64,000 bases of DNA from Anaerorhabdus sp964386325 (GCA_964386325.1 CAYLQY010000015.1:1-64000), one strand, 5' to 3'. Positions 33,951 to 43,281 are shown, counted from the stretch's first letter. Translations and numbers: made by a program. The notes: a model not told the origin generated them from the letters alone.

Positions 33951-34994
33951 CTAATATTTAACTTTCACTGCCGCATTTAGCTTCGCTGATTCTTCAGCAG
34001 CTAGGACAACACGCATCGCTTTGCTTGCTTCTTTACCTGAGATAGGTACTTCTGAATTGTTTGCGATTGAATCAATAAAGCAGTCAATAACACCTGTGTT
34101 CGTTCTTCCATTATTTGTTTGCTCTTTATTTGATGTCATTTGATCAAGCGCATATCTTTCTACTTCACCATTTTTCTTTTCGACAATTAATGATGCTTCA
34201 GGATCTGCATAACATTTAATAATTCCTTCAGTACCATAAATCACTGTTGAATTATCTTCATTACCATAGAATGTCCAACTCACATGCATTGTACCAATTG
34301 CACCTTTTTTAGTTTGATAGATACAATAGGAATTATCATCTACAGAAATAGGTGTTCCATCTGGAAATTTTTTATCTAAAGTACGAATTGCAGAAATTAC
34401 TTCTACAATTTCATCATCTAATAAATAATGAATTAAATCCGTTTTATGAACTCCTAAATCTGCCATAGCACCAAAATGTGCTAACTTCTTATCAAAGAAC
34501 CAAGAGTTTGCTTCTCCTGTCCACCCTTCAGGACCCGGATGACCAAACACTGTTCTAAATGTAAGTACTTTACCAATCGCACCACTTTGTATTAGTTCGT
34601 GTGCTTTTACATGCGCTTTTGCGAATCGTTGGTTTTGTCCAATCATAAGTTGTACATTATTTTTTTCTGCTGCTTCAATCATCGCAACGCACTCTTCAAC
34701 AGTTGTTGCCATCGGTTTTTCGCACAACACATGTTTTCCTTTATTTAACGCTTTGATACTTACTTCTGCATGAGCAACATTCGCTACACAAACACTCACT
34801 GCATCAAGATCCATATCCAATAATTCATCCATCGTTCTACATGCTACCGCACCATATTCTTTCGCTAAAGTTTCAGCACGTTCAAATTGGTTATCATAGA
34901 AAGCCACGATTTTACAATTATTATTTTCAGCGTATTCTGGCGCATGTCTTACTTGGGTAATTTTCCCACAACCAATAATTCCTACTTTTATCAT
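33951..34994 (-). CDS. Gfo/Idh/MocA family oxidoreductase
   Basis: A 347-residue NAD(P)-dependent dehydrogenase. The Rossmann motif is VGIIGCGKITQVRHAPEYA at the N-terminus. The family's EKP motif (HVLCEKPMATT) is near residue 95, and the C-terminal part holds the catalytic region (DLGVHKTDLIHYLL, with the His-Asp pair typical of inositol/sugar dehydrogenases). It is probably cytosolic. It sits between the transporter permease and the TIM-barrel isomerase, so it probably oxidises the imported sugar. GAAGGA precedes the ATG. Confidence 0.92.
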   Translation of the reverse strand: MIKVGIIGCGKITQVRHAPEYAENNNCKIVAFYDNQFERAETLAKEYGAVACRTMDELLDMDLDAVSVCVANVAHAEVSIKALNKGKHVLCEKPMATTVEECVAMIEAAEKNNVQLMIGQNQRFAKAHVKAHELIQSGAIGKVLTFRTVFGHPGPEGWTGEANSWFFDKKLAHFGAMADLGVHKTDLIHYLLDDEIVEVISAIRTLDKKFPDGTPISVDDNSYCIYQTKKGAIGTMHVSWTFYGNEDNSTVIYGTEGIIKCYADPEASLIVEKKNGEVERYALDQMTSNKEQTNNGRTNTGVIDCFIDSIANNSEVPISGKEASKAMRVVLAAEESAKLNAAVKVKY

Positions 34995-35015
34995 AAATAT
35001 CCTTCTCTCTATATA

Positions 35016-36005
35016 CTATTTCTTTTTGTTTTGTAAATTTTGTAGTAATACAGCGATAACAATAATCGCACCACTGATTGCTCCATTTAAGAATGATGAT
35101 ACATCTGCACTCGTTAAGATGTTACTGATAATCTTGAACATCAAGACACCAAGGAAAGTTCCCATGATTTTTCCTTTACCGCCGCTCATGGCTGTTCCAC
35201 CAATAGCTACTGCTGCAATGGCTTCCATTTCATAACCAACTGCTGCATTTGCAGATGCAACTGCTGTTAAACGAGATGCGTATAATACTGCTGCAATACC
35301 ACACATAATTCCTGTTATTGTGAATACTAAGATTTTAGTTCTATCCACATTAATACCAGCTAAGCGTGCAGATGTTTCATTACTACCAACTGCATAAATA
35401 TGTTTACCAAGTTTTGTTCTCTTCATAATAATATTGAAAATAATTGTCACAACAATGAAGATAATCATCATATATGGAATTTTAATATCGCCTATTGGAA
35501 AACCACCTACTGCAATTTGTCTAAATCCATCATAAATTTCTTTCTTTACTGTGAATGGTCCACCTTGACCATAGAAGTTGATAATTGAACGACATGCTGT
35601 TTGCATTGCTAGTGTTGCAATCATTGCTGGTAGATGCCCTTTAGCAACTAATAATCCATTCACTGTACCAATGATAGCTCCTCCAATTATACAGAAGATT
35701 AGCATAATCCAAACACTACCTGTAGCATTTAATACAGTAATACCAAATCCTCCAAGTATTGCTACTTGTGATCCTACTGAAATATCAATTTGACCCGCTG
35801 AGATAACCATACTCATACCCATTGCAATTAAGCCAATCATTGCACTTTGTACAAAGATATTTGTAATGTTATTCCATGTAAAGAAATTTGCGTTCATTGT
35901 TGCCGCAATAATAATTAATAAGAAAAATGATAACCAATAACTGTAATCTTGAACAATTTTTCTACCAATCTCTTTTGGTGTTAAACCTTGAAATGCTTTA
36001 AACAT
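35016..36005 (-). CDS. sugar ABC transporter permease, RbsC type
   Basis: The permease of a CUT2-family (ribose-type) ABC importer. About ten hydrophobic segments are visible. The conserved cytoplasmic loop TKLGKHIYAVGSNETSARLAGINV contacts the ATPase. Two in-frame ATG codons lie at the start; 36005 (329 residues) is better spaced from GGGGG than 36011 (331 residues), but the choice is uncertain. The gene overlaps the end of the ATPase gene, so translation is coupled. Confidence 0.92.
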   Translation of the reverse strand: MFKAFQGLTPKEIGRKIVQDYSYWLSFFLLIIIAATMNANFFTWNNITNIFVQSAMIGLIAMGMSMVISAGQIDISVGSQVAILGGFGITVLNATGSVWIMLIFCIIGGAIIGTVNGLLVAKGHLPAMIATLAMQTACRSIINFYGQGGPFTVKKEIYDGFRQIAVGGFPIGDIKIPYMMIIFIVVTIIFNIIMKRTKLGKHIYAVGSNETSARLAGINVDRTKILVFTITGIMCGIAAVLYASRLTAVASANAAVGYEMEAIAAVAIGGTAMSGGKGKIMGTFLGVLMFKIISNILTSADVSSFLNGAISGAIIVIAVLLQNLQNKKK

Positions 36006-37500
36006 TTGCATTTACCCCCTTTTTTGCTCCCGTAGAATATAACATAACGTCTTTTTCATTTAATTCACTACGCTTTAACTCTGCTTGAATCTCTCCTTTG
36101 TATAACACAAAACATCGATCAGCAACTTTATAGATTTCTGGAAATTCTGCACTGAATACGATGACTGACTTACCTTTACGTGCTAGTTCAAGTATTAAAT
36201 GATAAATTTCAAATTTAGCTCCTACGTCAATTCCTTGCGTCGGATTATCAAATAACATAATACTTGCATCAGCTTCTAACCAGCGTCCTAAAATTACTTT
36301 TTGTTGGTTTCCACCTGATAAAGATGTAATTGGATTATTTGGATTTCCCACTTTAATCTTCATTGCTTCTTTTTCACGCATGAATCTTGCATCTTCTTCT
36401 TTATTACTAATCAATAATTTTCTGAGTTTTGTATTGAAATACGCCATTGACATATTGTCATATATTGAAAGGTCATTGAAGATACCTCTTTCTTTACGCA
36501 TACGTGGAACTAATGCAACTCCACGTTTCATAAAGTCTATGATTTTGGCATTCTTCTTCATTTCTTTTTGATTAATTATAATTGTACCTGTGTATTTTTC
36601 TGCTCCAAATAGTGCATCGGCAATGGCTTCTCTACCTGATCCTTGTAGACCTGTTATTGCGATTATCTCACCTTTGCGCAAATCAAAATTAATATCATGA
36701 AACAACTCACTTGAAAAGTTTCTTACTGACAACATAATCTCTTCTTGACTACTATTTGCTTTGTTGTCAAACGAATCTTCTGCAAGGTTGTGTCCAATCA
36801 TCATTTCCGTAATTTGGCTTTCTACAACATCACTGAAGTTTCCTTCTGATACATAGTTACCATCACGCATGATAAAATATGTTTTACATATTTCGAATAG
36901 TTCTGGCATCTTATGTGATATGAAGATAAAACTAACACCTTCTTCACTCAATTGCCTCATGATATTGAACAAATTCTCAATTTCATTTGTAGATAATGCG
37001 GTTGTTGGTTCATCCATGATTATAAGTTCGGATTTAAATAATAGTGATTTAGCAATTTCTATTAATTGCTTTTCTGCTGCTTGTAAATCACCTACATATC
37101 CTAAAGGATCAACGTTAATTTTCATTCTATCGAATACTTCTTTACAACGGCTTATCATCTCTTTGTTTTGCGTAATTCCATTCTTAGTAATTTCTTGAGC
37201 GAGAAACATATTTTCTACAACTGTCATTTCATTACATAAGTTTAATTCTTGATGGATAAATCGAATTCCATATTTCCCTGCAACATGCGCATTCGCAATA
37301 TTTACTTCTTTGCCATCAATGTAAATTTTCCCTTTGGTAGGTTGTAGTGCACCTGCAAGTATATTCATCAATGTTGATTTACCAGCCCCATTTTCTCCTA
37401 GTAATCCAATGATATCTTTAGAGTTAATTTTGAAGTCAACATTATTTACTGCACGTACTGGACCAAAGTCCATGACAATACCTTTCATTTCAACAAGCAT
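35998..37500 (-). CDS. sugar ABC transporter ATP-binding protein, RbsA type
   Basis: A 500-residue protein with two fused ATPase domains. The first has a canonical Walker A GENGAGKST and IIMDEPTTALS. The second is degenerate at the P-loop (GLQGSGREA) with SGGNQQKVILGRWLEADA and LFDNPTQGIDVG, the usual pattern in RbsA/MglA-type proteins. It energises import of the sugar brought by the binding lipoprotein. AAGGAG precedes the ATG. It lies after a stem-loop that may lower its expression relative to the binding protein. Confidence 0.93.
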   Translation of the reverse strand: MLVEMKGIVMDFGPVRAVNNVDFKINSKDIIGLLGENGAGKSTLMNILAGALQPTKGKIYIDGKEVNIANAHVAGKYGIRFIHQELNLCNEMTVVENMFLAQEITKNGITQNKEMISRCKEVFDRMKINVDPLGYVGDLQAAEKQLIEIAKSLLFKSELIIMDEPTTALSTNEIENLFNIMRQLSEEGVSFIFISHKMPELFEICKTYFIMRDGNYVSEGNFSDVVESQITEMMIGHNLAEDSFDNKANSSQEEIMLSVRNFSSELFHDINFDLRKGEIIAITGLQGSGREAIADALFGAEKYTGTIIINQKEMKKNAKIIDFMKRGVALVPRMRKERGIFNDLSIYDNMSMAYFNTKLRKLLISNKEEDARFMREKEAMKIKVGNPNNPITSLSGGNQQKVILGRWLEADASIMLFDNPTQGIDVGAKFEIYHLILELARKGKSVIVFSAEFPEIYKVADRCFVLYKGEIQAELKRSELNEKDVMLYSTGAKKGVNANV

Positions 37501-37526
37501 ATTCTTACTCCTTTATTTAAATAAGA

Positions 37527-37550
37527 AAGTCGGTCAGTGACGACCGACTT
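37527..37550 (-). terminator. intercistronic stem-loop between binding protein and ATPase genes
   Basis: AAGTCGGTC and GACCGACTT are perfect complements around a 6-nt loop. A weak T-rich run follows. It lies in the 73-bp gap between the binding-protein and ATPase genes. Such hairpins often act as partial terminators or mRNA-decay barriers, giving excess binding protein. Confidence 0.55.
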
Positions 37551-37573
37551 CCAACATCATCATCAAATTTTAA

Positions 37574-38668
37574 TTATTCGAAAATGCTGTAACGTTCTGT
37601 GAATATATCGCTTCCTCTATATCCTTCGAAATCAAACTTAACATCGCCACCTGCATTAGAAATTGCAAATGTAGGGATTAAGTAAACTCCGTCTGTTAAT
37701 GTTGCACCTGTATAGTCAGAACCTTGTGCTGAAGCAATTCCTAAACGGATAGCTTCTCTAACCATACCTGGAGCAAAGTAATAAGTGATAAGTTTAACAC
37801 CTAATTTAGTGTTTTCAAATTTGTCTAATGTTTCTTTACGTCCACCAATTGAAGTGATAAGTTTTAAATTACTTAAGTCAGCTCCACCTGTGTAAGCTTC
37901 TAATGCATTCATGATACCATCAGAAATTTCATCATCGTGAGTAACGATTAAGTCTAAACTTTCGATTTCTTCTTTAGTTGATCCTGCTAACCATTCTTCC
38001 ATTTGGTTTTGTGCAGTTTCAGAACTCCAGTTAGTTACGAATGTATCTTTCATTTGAACGAATTTAGCTGGATCAATTACATCATCCATACCTTGTGAAC
38101 GTTGAACACCAACAGTTGATGCATCACCGATGAAACGTAAGTAATTAACTGCGTCATCATCTGCATAGAAAGTTGTTAAGTAGTTACCCATTTGAGTACC
38201 GATACCAACGTTGTCTCCCATGATGTCGCCAACAAATGTATCAGCTGTAAAACCATCGATTAAACGGTCATAGATAACAAGTTTTACACCTGCATCTGTA
38301 ATAGATTGTGCAGCACTACGTAGAGCTTCACCTTCCATTGGCCATAAAACGATAACGTCTGGGTTAGCACTTGATAATAAATTTTCGATTGATGTGATTT
38401 GATCAGAAGCTTCTAAGCCATCTTTAACGATAACTTCGATGTTTTGACCACTTGCATTAATTGCCTCTGCTTCTTTTTTAGCATGTGCTAAACTTTCTCC
38501 AGTAAAACCATGGTCTCCTGAAGGAACTACAACGCCAATAACGATTTTGTCGCCAGTGGCAGCACCACCATCAGTTGGTGCAGGAGTTTCAGTTTTTGGT
38601 GTTGTTGAACAAGCACCAAGAGCTAAAGCTAATAATGATACTAATAAAACTTTTAAACCTTTTTTCAT
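37574..38668 (-). CDS. sugar ABC transporter substrate-binding lipoprotein
   Basis: A 364-residue lipoprotein; AGAGGAAAG just before the ATG at 38668 and the signal peptide fix this start. The lipobox is LALGAC (Cys20). The mature part is a periplasmic-binding-protein-like type 1 domain (VIGVVVPSGDHGFTGESLAH, then LIVTHDDEISDGIMNALEAY), as in ribose/galactose/xylose binding proteins. Anchored outside the cell, it would capture the sugar for the RbsC/RbsA pair. The ligand cannot be read. It lies 52 bp after the LacI-type regulator. Confidence 0.9.
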   Translation of the reverse strand: MKKGLKVLLVSLLALALGACSTTPKTETPAPTDGGAATGDKIVIGVVVPSGDHGFTGESLAHAKKEAEAINASGQNIEVIVKDGLEASDQITSIENLLSSANPDVIVLWPMEGEALRSAAQSITDAGVKLVIYDRLIDGFTADTFVGDIMGDNVGIGTQMGNYLTTFYADDDAVNYLRFIGDASTVGVQRSQGMDDVIDPAKFVQMKDTFVTNWSSETAQNQMEEWLAGSTKEEIESLDLIVTHDDEISDGIMNALEAYTGGADLSNLKLITSIGGRKETLDKFENTKLGVKLITYYFAPGMVREAIRLGIASAQGSDYTGATLTDGVYLIPTFAISNAGGDVKFDFEGYRGSDIFTERYSIFE

Positions 38669-38720
38669 CTTTCTTTCCTCTCTTTGATTTATGATTAACG
38701 AGTAACCTCGTAAAATCCAA

Positions 38721-39737
38721 TTACACTTGAGCAGTTGAGCCACGTACCACAAGCTCATGTTTTAAGATTTCAACGGTTGGTTCTAAGTCTGGGTTCATTA
38801 GCTTTTCTTGAATTTTTTCCATCGCAACTTCACCAAGTTGATAACAAGGTTGGTTGACTGTGGATATTTGTGGAACCATCATTTCAGAATACTCTAGATT
38901 ATCAAATCCTAGAATTGATACATCATTAGGTACATCCAGCCCACATTCACGAGCTCCATAAATTGCCCCTAACGCTAAGATATCTGAGATACAGAATAAT
39001 GCATCTACATGGTTTTTCTTTGAGAATAAATCTTTAGCTTGGCTTCTAGCACTGGAGAAGGAATAGTCTTTAGATGCATAGACAATATTTTTTTCTGCAT
39101 CTTCTATACCATGTGCACGACATGCATCGATAAAACCTTGCTTACGAAGTTTAGTAGAAATGTAATCATTGACACTACTCATCATGCCCACTTTTTTATG
39201 CCCAATATTGATTAAGTACTCTGTTGCTTCATAAGCAGCTTTGTAATTATCAATTGAAACACGATCGATTTCTAATTCTGGATTGTATTCACTGCAGAAT
39301 ACAACTGGATATTTCTTGACATAGGGTAACAATGCATCGTTATCCACATTCGTTGCAAGAATAATCGCAGCATCTGCACGTCGACTATCCAAAATTTTCA
39401 TCAACTCCAGTTCTTCATCTTTATCACCATTAGTACTGCAAACAAATGTACTACATTCATATTTTCTTGCTGTCTCGCTAATGCCTTTGATAATATTTGA
39501 ATAATATGGATTGGTCATATTCGGTGCTATCACTAAAATTGCACCACTAGTATTTCTTCTTAAGTTTCTTGCGGATAGATTTGGTTCATACGCTAACTCT
39601 TCTACTGCCTTAAGAACTTTTTCTCTTGTTTCTGGATTTACGAAGCAAGTATTATTAATGACTCTTGAAACTGTTGCCACTGAAACACCTGCCAATTTCG
39701 ATACATCACTAATTTTTACATTTGAACTCTTGTCCAT
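38721..39737 (-). CDS. LacI-family transcription regulator of the sugar operon
   Basis: A 338-residue LacI/GalR-type regulator. I take the ATG at 39737, preceded by GAGGTG; the GTG two codons upstream leaves no room for a binding site. The N-terminal helix-turn-helix is ISDVSKLAGVSVATVSRVIN, followed by the hinge region (EELAYEPNLSARNLRR) and a ligand-binding domain related to the binding protein. It is the first gene of the operon and probably represses it when sugar is absent. A palindrome lies between its promoter and its start. Confidence 0.92.
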   Translation of the reverse strand: MDKSSNVKISDVSKLAGVSVATVSRVINNTCFVNPETREKVLKAVEELAYEPNLSARNLRRNTSGAILVIAPNMTNPYYSNIIKGISETARKYECSTFVCSTNGDKDEELELMKILDSRRADAAIILATNVDNDALLPYVKKYPVVFCSEYNPELEIDRVSIDNYKAAYEATEYLINIGHKKVGMMSSVNDYISTKLRKQGFIDACRAHGIEDAEKNIVYASKDYSFSSARSQAKDLFSKKNHVDALFCISDILALGAIYGARECGLDVPNDVSILGFDNLEYSEMMVPQISTVNQPCYQLGEVAMEKIQEKLMNPDLEPTVEILKHELVVRGSTAQV

Positions 39738-39747
39738 TTTCACACCT

Positions 39748-39765
39748 CATGTAATCCATTACATG
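39748..39765. promoter_or_regulatory. palindromic operator next to the LacI-type gene
   Basis: CATGTAAT and ATTACATG flank a CC core (8+2+8, perfect arms). It lies at or just downstream of the transcription start of the proximal promoter and upstream of the ribosome binding site. It is the best candidate operator for autoregulation. LacI-type sites usually have a CG centre, so the CC core is a caveat. Confidence 0.6.
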
Positions 39766-39777
39766 AACCTCTAAAAA

Positions 39778-39806
39778 AATATAACTTTTTTATTAAAGTT
39801 CATCAA
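39778..39806 (-). promoter_or_regulatory. proximal promoter of the sugar operon
   Basis: On the minus strand the -35 TTGATG (39801-39806) and -10 TATATT (39778-39783) are separated by 17 nt. Start of transcription would be near 39771, six bases before the palindrome. Confidence 0.65.
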
Positions 39807-39824
39807 AATCTATTTCATGTTTCT

Positions 39825-39853
39825 AAATTACCATATGTTTTTTATTTTTGCAA
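39825..39853 (-). promoter_or_regulatory. distal promoter of the sugar operon
   Basis: On the minus strand a -35 TTGCAA (39848-39853), 17-nt spacer and -10 TAATTT (39825-39830). The -35 lies inside a cre-like site. Confidence 0.5.
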
Positions 39854-39875
39854 GCGGTTTCTGTAATCGATTTCA
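39848..39875. promoter_or_regulatory. tandem cre-like (CcpA/LacI-family) sites
   Basis: TTGCAAGCGGTTTCT (39848-39862) matches the cre consensus WTGNAANCGNWNNCW at every defined position. CTGTAATCGATTTCA (39861-39875) matches at all but the first. Both have the CG core of LacI-family operators. They overlap the -35 of the distal promoter, so CcpA or the local regulator could block it. The remaining 39876-40055 is A/T-rich and holds only a weak promoter for the hydrolase. Confidence 0.6.
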
Positions 39876-39972
39876 TTCTTTTGTGAATTTTTAATCAAGA
39901 GTACATTTAAAAAATCCTTTTATAATCGCTTATTTTTAAATTTTAGCATTATTGAAAATAATTTATAAATAT

Positions 39973-40001
39973 TTAGCATTTTAGCAAGAATAAGGTATAA
40001 A
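39973..40001 (+). promoter_or_regulatory. weak promoter of the hydrolase gene
   Basis: TTAGCA (39973-39978), 17-nt spacer, TATAAA (39996-40001). The -35 is poor. The transcript would have a leader of about 48 nt. Confidence 0.4.
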
Positions 40002-40055
40002 ATACACTAATTTTTATCGAAAATGGTAAAATAGATATACCGAAAGGAGAATTAT

Positions 40056-40748
40056 ATGAAACTATTCAATTTCAAAAAAGAACCTCAAACAGTTATTGTA
40101 TGTATTCATGGCTTTGGACAAAGACAACAAGATGAATTTATTCCCCTTGTTAACTATTTCAAAAAGTATGAAGTGATAATCCCTGAGTTATATGATATCC
40201 ATGATCCCCGTGATGATGAATGGGTTGATTGGGTACACCGTGCTGAACACGTTCTCGATGAAGCTGCTAGCCAAGGCAAGCGCATCATATTGATCGGATT
40301 TTCTATGGGTGGTGTTTTAGCAAGTTATTGTGCATCTAAAGCAAATGTTGAAAAATTAGTATTAATCGCACCTGCTTTCGAATATGTTAATCTATCCAAT
40401 GCAACTGGTTTTGTAACATCATTATTTGAGAAAAAAGAAGAATCTTCTTCCTCTTATCCTGAGTTACCACCAAACTTTACAATTACATTTGCAAATCTTG
40501 TTAATCATTGTCGACCTGCGATAGAAGATATTCCAATACCTACGCTTATTATTCATGGTAGTGATGATGATGTAATCTTGCATACTTCAAGTAAAAAGTT
40601 TATCAAAAAAATTCCTACAGAGGAAAAAGCTTTGATTACTATCGAGGGTGTTAAACACCGTGTGTTAGATCATCCTATTGGTGGAAAAATCGCTTTAGAA
40701 AATATTCAGCTTTTCTTAGAAGACAAAATTATAACAAAAAAGAAGTAG
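40056..40748 (+). CDS. alpha/beta hydrolase, carboxylesterase-like
   Basis: A 230-residue soluble hydrolase. The nucleophile elbow is GFSMGG (Ser near residue 87). The acid is in HGSDDDVI near residue 172 and the His in VKHRVLDH near 195, so the catalytic triad is complete. It resembles small lipase/esterase and monoglyceride-lipase-like proteins, but its substrate is unknown. AAAGGAG lies before the ATG. It is the only plus-strand gene before the exporter at the right end and shares a terminator with the opposing HAD gene. Confidence 0.85.
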   Translation: MKLFNFKKEPQTVIVCIHGFGQRQQDEFIPLVNYFKKYEVIIPELYDIHDPRDDEWVDWVHRAEHVLDEAASQGKRIILIGFSMGGVLASYCASKANVEKLVLIAPAFEYVNLSNATGFVTSLFEKKEESSSSYPELPPNFTITFANLVNHCRPAIEDIPIPTLIIHGSDDDVILHTSSKKFIKKIPTEEKALITIEGVKHRVLDHPIGGKIALENIQLFLEDKIITKKK

Positions 40749-40774
40749 TCACTATCGTTGTGATTACTTCTTTT
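40736..40774. terminator. bidirectional terminator between convergent genes
   Basis: AAGAAGTAGTCAC and GTGATTACTTCTT pair with one wobble around a 7-nt loop. A runs lie on one side and T on the other, so it can end both the hydrolase gene (plus) and the HAD gene (minus). Confidence 0.85.
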
Positions 40775-41444
40775 CAATTTCATGAATAGCATTCAAGATA
40801 TCTGTGAATTCACGAATACGAACAACATCAGTATCGCATTGTCTTTCTTGATCATTCCAAATCCACACTGGAACACATCCCGCAAGATGTGCACCATAAA
40901 CATCAGCATAGAAGGTATCTCCTACATAGACCATCTCACTTGGCTCAACACCCAATTGTCGACATGATTCATGGAAGATTCTTGGATCAGGTTTATGCAC
41001 TCCTAAATCACCAGAAACAATTACAGAATCAAAATATTCATATAAGTCGCAATATTTTAATTTACTGTGCTGTGTTTGAGAATTACCGTTTGTGATACAC
41101 CCTACTTTATAGTTCTCTCTTAATTTAATTAATGTTTCTTTTACACCATCTCTTAGTATTGAAAACGAATGAAAATCTTCCAACCATTTCTTCGTTAAGA
41201 TATCCACTAACGCTTCATCCAAATCATAAGTTTTAACTAATTGCGTATAAACATAATCTTTATTTATCGTACCATATTGATCCCAAGTAAGTAAGTTTTG
41301 CACTACACTTTCAAACTCGATTGTATTTTCTTTTAAATCTGGAAAAACATAGCGAACATCACTTTTATATTTATCATAAGCACACTTTGGACGACAAGAT
41401 AATGTGCCATCAAAATCAAATACAATTGCCTTAATTTTTGTCAT
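40764..41444 (-). CDS. HAD-superfamily hydrolase
   Basis: A 226-residue HAD phosphatase. Motif I is FDFDGTLS, with the nucleophile Asp; motif II is ITNGNS; and motif IV is VYVGDTFYADVYGAHLAG. The cap (residues about 18-100) is helical, as in subfamily I phosphoglycolate-phosphatase-like and YjjG-like enzymes. The substrate is not clear, probably a sugar or nucleotide phosphate. GAGGTAAT precedes the ATG. It does not share a promoter with the MATE gene as far as I can see, since they are 41 bp apart on the same strand but upstream of HAD is the MATE stop. Confidence 0.88.
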   Translation of the reverse strand: MTKIKAIVFDFDGTLSCRPKCAYDKYKSDVRYVFPDLKENTIEFESVVQNLLTWDQYGTINKDYVYTQLVKTYDLDEALVDILTKKWLEDFHSFSILRDGVKETLIKLRENYKVGCITNGNSQTQHSKLKYCDLYEYFDSVIVSGDLGVHKPDPRIFHESCRQLGVEPSEMVYVGDTFYADVYGAHLAGCVPVWIWNDQERQCDTDVVRIREFTDILNAIHEIEKK

Positions 41445-41485
41445 ATTATTACCTCGTTGTTTTATTATACGTGATTATCATTAAT

Positions 41486-42817
41486 TTAGAAATACATATA
41501 TTCATTTTTAGAACGCACTAAACAAATAATAGAAATAGCTAAACCTAAAAATTCTGCCAATGGAACGGATAGCCAAATACCATTATACCCAATGATTTGT
41601 GGCAAAAATAAAATTGATAACACAAGAAAAACAAAGGTTCTCAACATTGAAATGAAGGCTGAAATTTTACCGTTTGAAAACGCAGTGAATAAAGCTGAAG
41701 CAAAAATATTAAACCCAGTAAATGCGAAACTTATCGCAAATAACATGAATCCTTCTTTCGCAATATTGAATACTTCAGTATGTGGTCTTGCGAAGATTCC
41801 GATTAATAAATCTTCGAATTGCATTGATACAACCATCATTAATATTGACGAAATGAATATAATTAACATACTCATTTTAAAGTATTTTTTTATTTTAACA
41901 TAATTCTTTTCACCATAATTGTAACTAAATATCGGCCCAACCCCTTGTGAATAACCAATAAAAATAGAGGTTAATAAAAACTGTGCGTATAAAATAATTG
42001 TTATGGCTGCTACTCCATTTTCACCTAAATACTTAAGCATCATAACATTAAATAAAAAGGTTGTTACTGAGATTGATAAATTTGTAATCATTTCCGAAGA
42101 TCCGTTTGTACAAGTTTTAATTAAGACATGTGAACGTAAAACTGGTTTTACAAAATGTAACAATGTCTTCTTTTTAATACCAAAATAATAAATTCCATAA
42201 ATCGCTGGAATTGAATAACCAATCCCTGTCGCAATTGCCGCTCCACTGATACCCATTTGCATCAATGCTACAAAAACATAATCTAAAACAATATTCGCAA
42301 CTCCACCAATCAATGTGGCAATAAGTCCTAACTGTGGCTTTCCAGCTGTTACAAAAAAGTTTTGAAATAGCATTTGAAATATCGCCATGGGTGTAAATAG
42401 TATGATGATAATAGCATAGTCACGGCAATAATCAAACAACTTATCTGTTGCTCCTAATAACAAAATAATTTCATCAATAAATAACACACCGACAATCGCT
42501 ATGATAACACCAATTATCAGTCCAAAAACACATATCAAACTAAAGTTTTCACGAGCTTCCTGATTCTTTCCTTCACCCATATTTTTCGCTATAATCGCAC
42601 TGCCACCTGTTCCCAACATGATTGCCACCGCAACAACAATACTTACTGCGGGATATACAATATTAATTGCTGATAGTGCATAATCATTAATCAAGTTTGA
42701 TACGAATACACCATCTACCATCGTATATAATGCCATGAATATCATCATCATGGTCGGTGCAAATGTAAACTTTAATAATGTCCAAATTGTAAAATCTTTT
42801 CCCAAACTATTCTTCAT
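41486..42817 (-). CDS. MATE-family efflux transporter
   Basis: A 443-residue transporter with about twelve membrane helices. MATE proteins expel cationic drugs or other compounds using a Na+ or H+ gradient. GTGGSAIIAKNMGEGKNQEA is a typical cytoplasmic loop after helix 2, and the duplicated half has IGYSQGVGPIFSYNYGEKNY. The gene starts 11 bp before the end of marR, so it is translationally coupled to the regulator. The substrate is unknown. Confidence 0.92.
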   Translation of the reverse strand: MKNSLGKDFTIWTLLKFTFAPTMMMIFMALYTMVDGVFVSNLINDYALSAINIVYPAVSIVVAVAIMLGTGGSAIIAKNMGEGKNQEARENFSLICVFGLIIGVIIAIVGVLFIDEIILLLGATDKLFDYCRDYAIIIILFTPMAIFQMLFQNFFVTAGKPQLGLIATLIGGVANIVLDYVFVALMQMGISGAAIATGIGYSIPAIYGIYYFGIKKKTLLHFVKPVLRSHVLIKTCTNGSSEMITNLSISVTTFLFNVMMLKYLGENGVAAITIILYAQFLLTSIFIGYSQGVGPIFSYNYGEKNYVKIKKYFKMSMLIIFISSILMMVVSMQFEDLLIGIFARPHTEVFNIAKEGFMLFAISFAFTGFNIFASALFTAFSNGKISAFISMLRTFVFLVLSILFLPQIIGYNGIWLSVPLAEFLGLAISIICLVRSKNEYMYF

Positions 42818-43247
42818 CTTCCATCACTCTTATATATTCATTTTGGATATCCTGAAGGATATCACTAAATATTTTTCTCTCCTCTATACTATATTTCTTC
42901 TCAATGCTTTCAATACTTCTTACTAATGCCTTCTCATATTGCTTATAGTACGGCTCACAATCATCACTAATTTTTAAATAAAAAACTCTTTTATCTTCTT
43001 CACTTTGAATTTTCTCAACAAGTCCTTGTTTAATTAACTCATTTACCTTGAGTGTTACTGCAGCTTTTGATATTCCCAATTTATCTGCAAGTAAACTTCC
43101 TGTACATAATGGAATCAATTTTATCAAATCTAAATACAACAAAGAATTGTAACTAATTTCCCAGCCTTCTTCTTTATGATTCATAATGTATAATTCGTTT
43201 AATGTAATTTGATAATGATAGTTTTTAATCACTCTTTTTAATTCCAT
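42807..43247 (-). CDS. MarR-family regulator
   Basis: A 146-residue winged helix-turn-helix protein; the ATG at 43247 has GAGGTGG a few bases upstream. DKLGISKAAVTLKVNELIKQ is the recognition region and IQSEEDKRVFYLKISD the wing. MarR proteins bind palindromes and are released by phenolic or drug-like ligands. A near-perfect palindrome overlaps its own promoter. It is the first gene of a two-gene operon with the MATE transporter, the standard layout of a drug-responsive pump. Confidence 0.92.
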   Translation of the reverse strand: MELKRVIKNYHYQITLNELYIMNHKEEGWEISYNSLLYLDLIKLIPLCTGSLLADKLGISKAAVTLKVNELIKQGLVEKIQSEEDKRVFYLKISDDCEPYYKQYEKALVRSIESIEKKYSIEERKIFSDILQDIQNEYIRVMEDEE

Positions 43248-43257
43248 AATCCACCTC

Positions 43258-43281
43258 AATAGTTAAGTCAACTTAACTATT
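43258..43281. promoter_or_regulatory. MarR-type operator
   Basis: Perfect 11-bp arms, AATAGTTAAGT and ACTTAACTATT, flank a CA core. It overlaps the end of the -10 and ends 10 bp before the marR ATG. A repressor bound here would block transcription of marR and the MATE gene. Confidence 0.85.
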
